Below are positions 7,240 through 10,274 of a stretch of 10,274 nucleotides of DNA, one piece after another; positions within the stretch are counted from its first letter, which is position 1; each line of letters starts with the position of its first letter. Position numbers and translations under genes: made by a program. The notes beneath the pieces were generated by a model, which was not told the DNA's origin, searched no databases, and saw only the letters and a program-made list of their open reading frames with translations. The stretch is from Saprospiraceae bacterium (lineage in GTDB: Bacteria; Bacteroidota; Bacteroidia; Chitinophagales; Saprospiraceae), in NCBI GenBank assembly GCA_014379665.1, contig JACMLK010000390.1, forward strand, positions 1 to 10,274, written 5' to 3'.

Positions 7240-7247
7240 TACTTTTG
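7240..7247 (+). promoter_or_regulatory. -7 promoter box of the histidine kinase-regulator operon
   Basis: TACTTTTG matches TAnnTTTG and is nearly identical to the box facing the other way at 7145-7153. It ends only 8 bp before the kinase ATG at 7256, so the transcript would have almost no leader, or translation starts at the second ATG (7265). No -33 element is seen. Confidence 0.5.
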
Positions 7248-7255
7248 TTGGTATA

Positions 7256-8686
7256 ATGTTTTACATGCATCATAGGTTTTCAAATTTGAACCATATTGTT
7301 CTGGCAGGATTTAGTTTGCTGTTGCTGGCTTGTTTTCTGGCTTACTACCTGATATCAGCATACAAAACGGCTGAAGACAACCTGAACAAAGAAGTCAGAT
7401 ATATTTTTACCAATGCTCTAAAGAGTACGGAATCCAGGGTTTTTGACCAAATGATTTTTGATTTAAAAGGAATATCATGGTTGAACAAAGACAGCAACCT
7501 GAATATTCAAATTGCCAGTCATCGGGCAGAAAAGATTAATTTTGATACTTCAGCAGAAATAAAAACCATCATAAACAAAAAAGGCGCATTGGTCATTGCA
7601 AGACATGAAAGTACCTCAGCCAAACCGGCTATGAAGGTGAAAATAGAATTAAAAAATGATTCCACAGACTGTGACACATTGCAAGACGTCTCGCTTCATT
7701 CCTTTACGTCTAATTTTGCAGAAGTTGAAAAGTTGTTTAAAGAAAACCTTAAATCTTCAGGTCTTGATGTTCAGTATTCTATCAAAAAGGATTCATCACA
7801 TGTCAACCGCAAAAATGCTGATGCTTATGAAGACGTCTTTACCAATGAATTTTATTATATCAGTACCGGAAATAACACACCTGTTATCCTTGGCAATATA
7901 TTACCGGATATCGTCTTGTCATCGTTACTGTATCTTGTAGTTATCTGTGCTTTCGTGATTATCATCAAGTCTGCGAAGAAACAGAAGGAACTCTATGACA
8001 TGAAACAGGATTTCGTACGCAATATGACCCATGAATTAAAGACGCCAATTGCCACTATTAGTGTGGCCATGGAAGCTATCAATAACTTTCATGCCGGTCA
8101 AAACGAATTGATCAGAAAGGAATATTACCTTATTGTTGAAAACGAAAATAAAAAGCTAAACCTGCTGGTAGACAGGGTGTTATCGGTATCACAACATGTG
8201 GATACATCTGATTGTACTCTTGTAAAAGTCAATGTCATTTCATTGATTTCTGATGTGTTGGATTCTTTCAGGTTGCGTGCCGTAGATAGGGGAGTTCAAC
8301 TTCATCTACTAAATACGAATGGGATTGCAGAAGTAAAAACTGATCAACAAAAACTGCAGGTCATCCTGCAAAACCTGATTGATAATGCCATAAAATACAC
8401 CAAAACTGAAAATGCTTCAGTCAAAGTATCTACAGCATTAACATCCAATCAATTGACCATTGCGGTCATGGATAATGGTGCGCCTATAGAGGAAAAGTAC
8501 GTGGACAGGATATTTGACAAGTTTTATCGTATTCCTCATGGTGATAAACACGACGAAAAGGGGCATGGTTTGGGGTTGTATATTGTGGCACAACTTGTCA
8601 GGTCACTGAATGGGGATTTCCGGCTTATCACGTCGAAAAATGGTAACAATTTTGAACTTAACATACCGGTCGAACTTATTCCATGA
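7256..8686 (+). CDS. Membrane sensor histidine kinase
   Basis: A 476-residue sensor kinase of the inner membrane. It has TM1 at about 13-34, a periplasmic domain at about 35-215 that I cannot assign to a known sensor fold, and TM2 at about 216-237, followed without a clear HAMP domain by the dimerisation domain. The phosphoacceptor motif is M-T-H-E-L-K-T-P with His259. The ATPase domain has the N box (N373, D376-N377-A-I-K-Y), the G1 box M-D-N-G-A-P (405-410), the F box F-D-K-F-Y-R-I (420-426) and the G2 box G-H-G-L-G-L-Y (436-442), so it should be catalytically intact. The first ATG is used here; Met4 (ATG 7265) is a realistic alternative. The stop overlaps the response-regulator start by 4 nt (ATGA), indicating translational coupling of a cognate pair. 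It is divergent from the GLPGLI-receptor operon, suggesting that it senses an envelope condition or ligand tied to that receptor. Confidence 0.9.
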   Translation: MFYMHHRFSNLNHIVLAGFSLLLLACFLAYYLISAYKTAEDNLNKEVRYIFTNALKSTESRVFDQMIFDLKGISWLNKDSNLNIQIASHRAEKINFDTSAEIKTIINKKGALVIARHESTSAKPAMKVKIELKNDSTDCDTLQDVSLHSFTSNFAEVEKLFKENLKSSGLDVQYSIKKDSSHVNRKNADAYEDVFTNEFYYISTGNNTPVILGNILPDIVLSSLLYLVVICAFVIIIKSAKKQKELYDMKQDFVRNMTHELKTPIATISVAMEAINNFHAGQNELIRKEYYLIVENENKKLNLLVDRVLSVSQHVDTSDCTLVKVNVISLISDVLDSFRLRAVDRGVQLHLLNTNGIAEVKTDQQKLQVILQNLIDNAIKYTKTENASVKVSTALTSNQLTIAVMDNGAPIEEKYVDRIFDKFYRIPHGDKHDEKGHGLGLYIVAQLVRSLNGDFRLITSKNGNNFELNIPVELIP

Positions 8687-9369
8687 TAAAAGTACTGTAT
8701 GTGGAGGATGAAGAATCTCTTGCAAAAATAGTGAAAGAATCGCTGCAAAGCAGATCATTTGATATACTCCACTTGTCGGATGGTCGCGAGATATCGGCAT
8801 CATTCAGATCATTCCAGCCTGATGTATGTTTGTTTGATGTGATGATGCCGGTCAAGGATGGTTTTACTTTAGGAAAAGAGATCAGGTCTATTGATCCTAA
8901 TATCCCTATTATATTTATTACCGCAAGAAACCAGACTACCGATGTCCTTGAAGGATTTCAGTCAGGCGGAAATGACTACATTAAAAAACCATTTAGTTTG
9001 GAAGAGCTTATAGTCCGGATCAATAATTTGTATCATATTTCTTCTTCCGGTCGAATGGTTCAGCATCCGGATGGTGCTGTAAAGATTGGCAACTATACAT
9101 TTTCGCCTACAAAACTGGAACTAAACTGTAAAGAGAATATCAAAAGACTTTCATACCGGGAGTCTCAACTGCTTATGTTGCTCACGGAACGTAAAAATCA
9201 GGTAGTCAACCGAAAACACATACTTGACACCCTCTGGGGTGACGACAATTTTTTTAATTCGCGTAATCTGGACGTCTATATTACGAAACTCAGGCAGTAT
9301 TTCAGGGATGATGATCAAGTGCAAATCATTACACTAAAAGCAGTCGGATATAGGCTGGTGGATGAGTGA
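8683..9369 (+). CDS. OmpR/PhoB-family response regulator
   Basis: A 228-residue DNA-binding regulator. The receiver domain (about 1-118) starts M-I-K-V-L-Y-V-E-D-E with the acidic pair Glu8/Asp9. The phosphorylated aspartate is Asp52 in L-F-D-V-M-M-P, and the switch residues are Thr80 and Tyr99, with Lys102 in K-K-P-F. The C-terminal winged helix (about 130-228) has the expected L-S-Y-R-E-S-Q-L-L, L-D-T-L-W-G and N-L-D-V-Y-I-T-K-L-R blocks and ends T-L-K-A-V-G-Y-R-L. It is the second gene of the kinase operon, overlapping it by 4 nt, and should be phosphorylated by that kinase. It is similar in layout to RprY-type regulators of Bacteroidota, but orthology is not shown. The phased GGTTAA repeats before the operon are the obvious candidate target. 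Confidence 0.93.
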   Translation: MIKVLYVEDEESLAKIVKESLQSRSFDILHLSDGREISASFRSFQPDVCLFDVMMPVKDGFTLGKEIRSIDPNIPIIFITARNQTTDVLEGFQSGGNDYIKKPFSLEELIVRINNLYHISSSGRMVQHPDGAVKIGNYTFSPTKLELNCKENIKRLSYRESQLLMLLTERKNQVVNRKHILDTLWGDDNFFNSRNLDVYITKLRQYFRDDDQVQIITLKAVGYRLVDE

Positions 9370-9380
9370 TCAAAATACAC

Positions 9381-9399
9381 ATCACCTATTTTGGGTGAT
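9381..9399 (+). terminator. Weak hairpin after the response regulator
   Basis: ATCACC (9381-9386) pairs with GGTGAT (9394-9399) around a 7-nt loop, 11 bp after the regulator stop codon. No T run follows directly (the nearest, TTTTT, starts at 9416), so this is at best a weak terminator. Confidence 0.3.
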
Positions 9400-9421
9400 A
9401 CATTACTTCTGTTAGTTTTTG

Positions 9422-9430
9422 TATTTTTGC
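9422..9430 (+). promoter_or_regulatory. -7 promoter box for the DUF2911 gene
   Basis: TATTTTTGC matches TAnnTTTGC exactly, 32 bp before the ATG at 9463, giving a leader of about 27 nt like the other genes here. The nearest TTTG (9390-9393) is 28 bp upstream, too far for a standard -33 element. Confidence 0.5.
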
Positions 9431-9462
9431 AACACATTATTCAAATAGTAAATTTATTCATT

Positions 9463-10274
9463 ATGACCAGACCATTTCTTACCACAGCATTCATTTCTGT
9501 TATGATTTTTACTTTCGTAAATATCTATGCACAGGCACTACGACTCCCAGGAACAACCAATCTCAAATGTTCTGCCGGAAGGACAGTAGGAGTTACGGAT
9601 ATACATGTCAAATGGAATGCTCCAGGTGTTAAAGGGAGGGAAGGAAAAATCTGGGGAACAGATGTCGCCTGGTATGGAACTTCTGTACTTGGTTTTGGTT
9701 CTGATGTAGCATCTCCCTGGAGAGCAGGTGCAGATGAGAGTACATCCATGTCATTTTCTACGGATGTCATGGTTAATGGAAAAAAACTTCCGGCAGGAAT
9801 TTATGGTTTTTTTATTGAGTTGTATCAGGATTCAGTTGTCCTCATTTTCAATAAGAATGCAGAAGGTTGGGGAAGTTATTTTTATGACAAATCCAAAGAT
9901 GTGCTCAGGGTGACCTCCAGACAACAGAAAGATCAGAAAGTTAATCAGGAACGTCTTGAATTTACCTTTGACAAACATACCGACCGAAGCATTGAAATTG
10001 CTATGGAATGGGAATTCTGGAGAATACCCATCCAGGTTGAAGTGGATAATACCGCTACAACTCTGGTATCTATCCAAACACAGATGAGCGGACCGTTGGG
10101 ATTTGATCCGCCAAGCCTTCAGGCTGCAGCCAACTGGTGTCTGAATAACAATACAAATTATGAACAGGCATTAAGATGGATCAGTTCCGCTACAGATCCG
10201 AATCTAGGTGGCGTCAATAATTTCAGGGCATTATCTACAAGATCGGGATTGCTTACCAAACTTGGTAAAACTCA
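9463..10274 (+). CDS. DUF2911-family exported protein, 3' end beyond the window
   Basis: An open frame from ATG 9463 to the window edge gives 270 residues with no stop. A signal peptide covers about 1-23 (cleavage at IYA/Q24). The DUF2911 domain (about 28-190) shows V-K-W-N-A-P-G-V-K-G-R, W-R-A-G-A-D-E-S-T-S-M-S-F-S-T-D-V, G-K-K-L-P-A-G-I-Y-G-F-F, I-F-N-K-N-A-E-G-W-G and D-V-L-R-V-T. After it, A-A-N-W-C-L-N-N-N, E-Q-A-L-R-W-I and F-R-A-L-S-T-R-S-G-L-L look like a TPR-like helical tail that continues past the edge. DUF2911 proteins are common exported proteins of Bacteroidota with no proven function. It follows the response regulator by 93 bp, but its own -7 box suggests a separate transcript. 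The ATG is the first in frame after the promoter box. Confidence 0.87.
   Translation, partial: MTRPFLTTAFISVMIFTFVNIYAQALRLPGTTNLKCSAGRTVGVTDIHVKWNAPGVKGREGKIWGTDVAWYGTSVLGFGSDVASPWRAGADESTSMSFSTDVMVNGKKLPAGIYGFFIELYQDSVVLIFNKNAEGWGSYFYDKSKDVLRVTSRQQKDQKVNQERLEFTFDKHTDRSIEIAMEWEFWRIPIQVEVDNTATTLVSIQTQMSGPLGFDPPSLQAAANWCLNNNTNYEQALRWISSATDPNLGGVNNFRALSTRSGLLTKLGKT

Noticed and set aside
9832..10077. 81-codon - strand frame, and another at 9525-9770
   Set aside because: Both are antisense to the DUF2911 coding region, which has clear family motifs and a signal peptide.

Overview
The window looks like a moderately AT-rich chromosome segment of a Bacteroidota species, perhaps Saprospiraceae- or Sphingobacteria-like (the rank below phylum is a guess). 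Four things point to the phylum. There is the tail of a SusD-like protein followed by DUF5011-type and Lipid_bd-type lipoproteins. There is a GLPGLI-family protein next to a carboxypeptidase-regulatory-domain TonB-dependent receptor. There is a DUF2911 protein. Start sites often lack a Shine-Dalgarno sequence but have a Bacteroidota-type -7 promoter box (TAnnTTTG) upstream.

Region 1 (1-1431) is the 3' end of a nutrient-uptake (SusCD-type) operon on the + strand: the C-terminus of a SusD/RagB-like protein, an Ig-like (DUF5011) lipoprotein and a Lipid_bd-family lipoprotein, closed by a hairpin terminator. Region 2 (about 1432-3413, + strand) is a set of housekeeping and accessory genes: a monofunctional HhH-GPD (AlkA-like) DNA glycosylase with its own promoter box and terminator, a single-domain cupin, and a small two-segment membrane protein gene interrupted by one in-frame stop codon.

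Region 3 (3504-9369) is the most coherent unit. On the - strand, a GLPGLI-family exported protein (6362-7114) is followed by a 921-residue outer-membrane beta-barrel receptor (3504-6269). Divergent from it on the + strand, a membrane histidine kinase (7256-8686) and an OmpR-type response regulator (8683-9369) overlap by 4 nt. The 141-bp intergenic stretch has a -7 box facing each way. Between them are five direct GGTT(A/T)A repeats spaced 9-11 bp apart, about one helical turn. This arrangement suggests that the response regulator binds there and controls both the receptor operon and its own genes. It is the best candidate in the window for an uncharacterised regulatory and transport system.

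Region 4 (9371-10274) holds a promoter box and the start of a DUF2911 exported protein that runs off the window end. I saw no tRNA, rRNA, CRISPR array, insertion sequence or phage gene.
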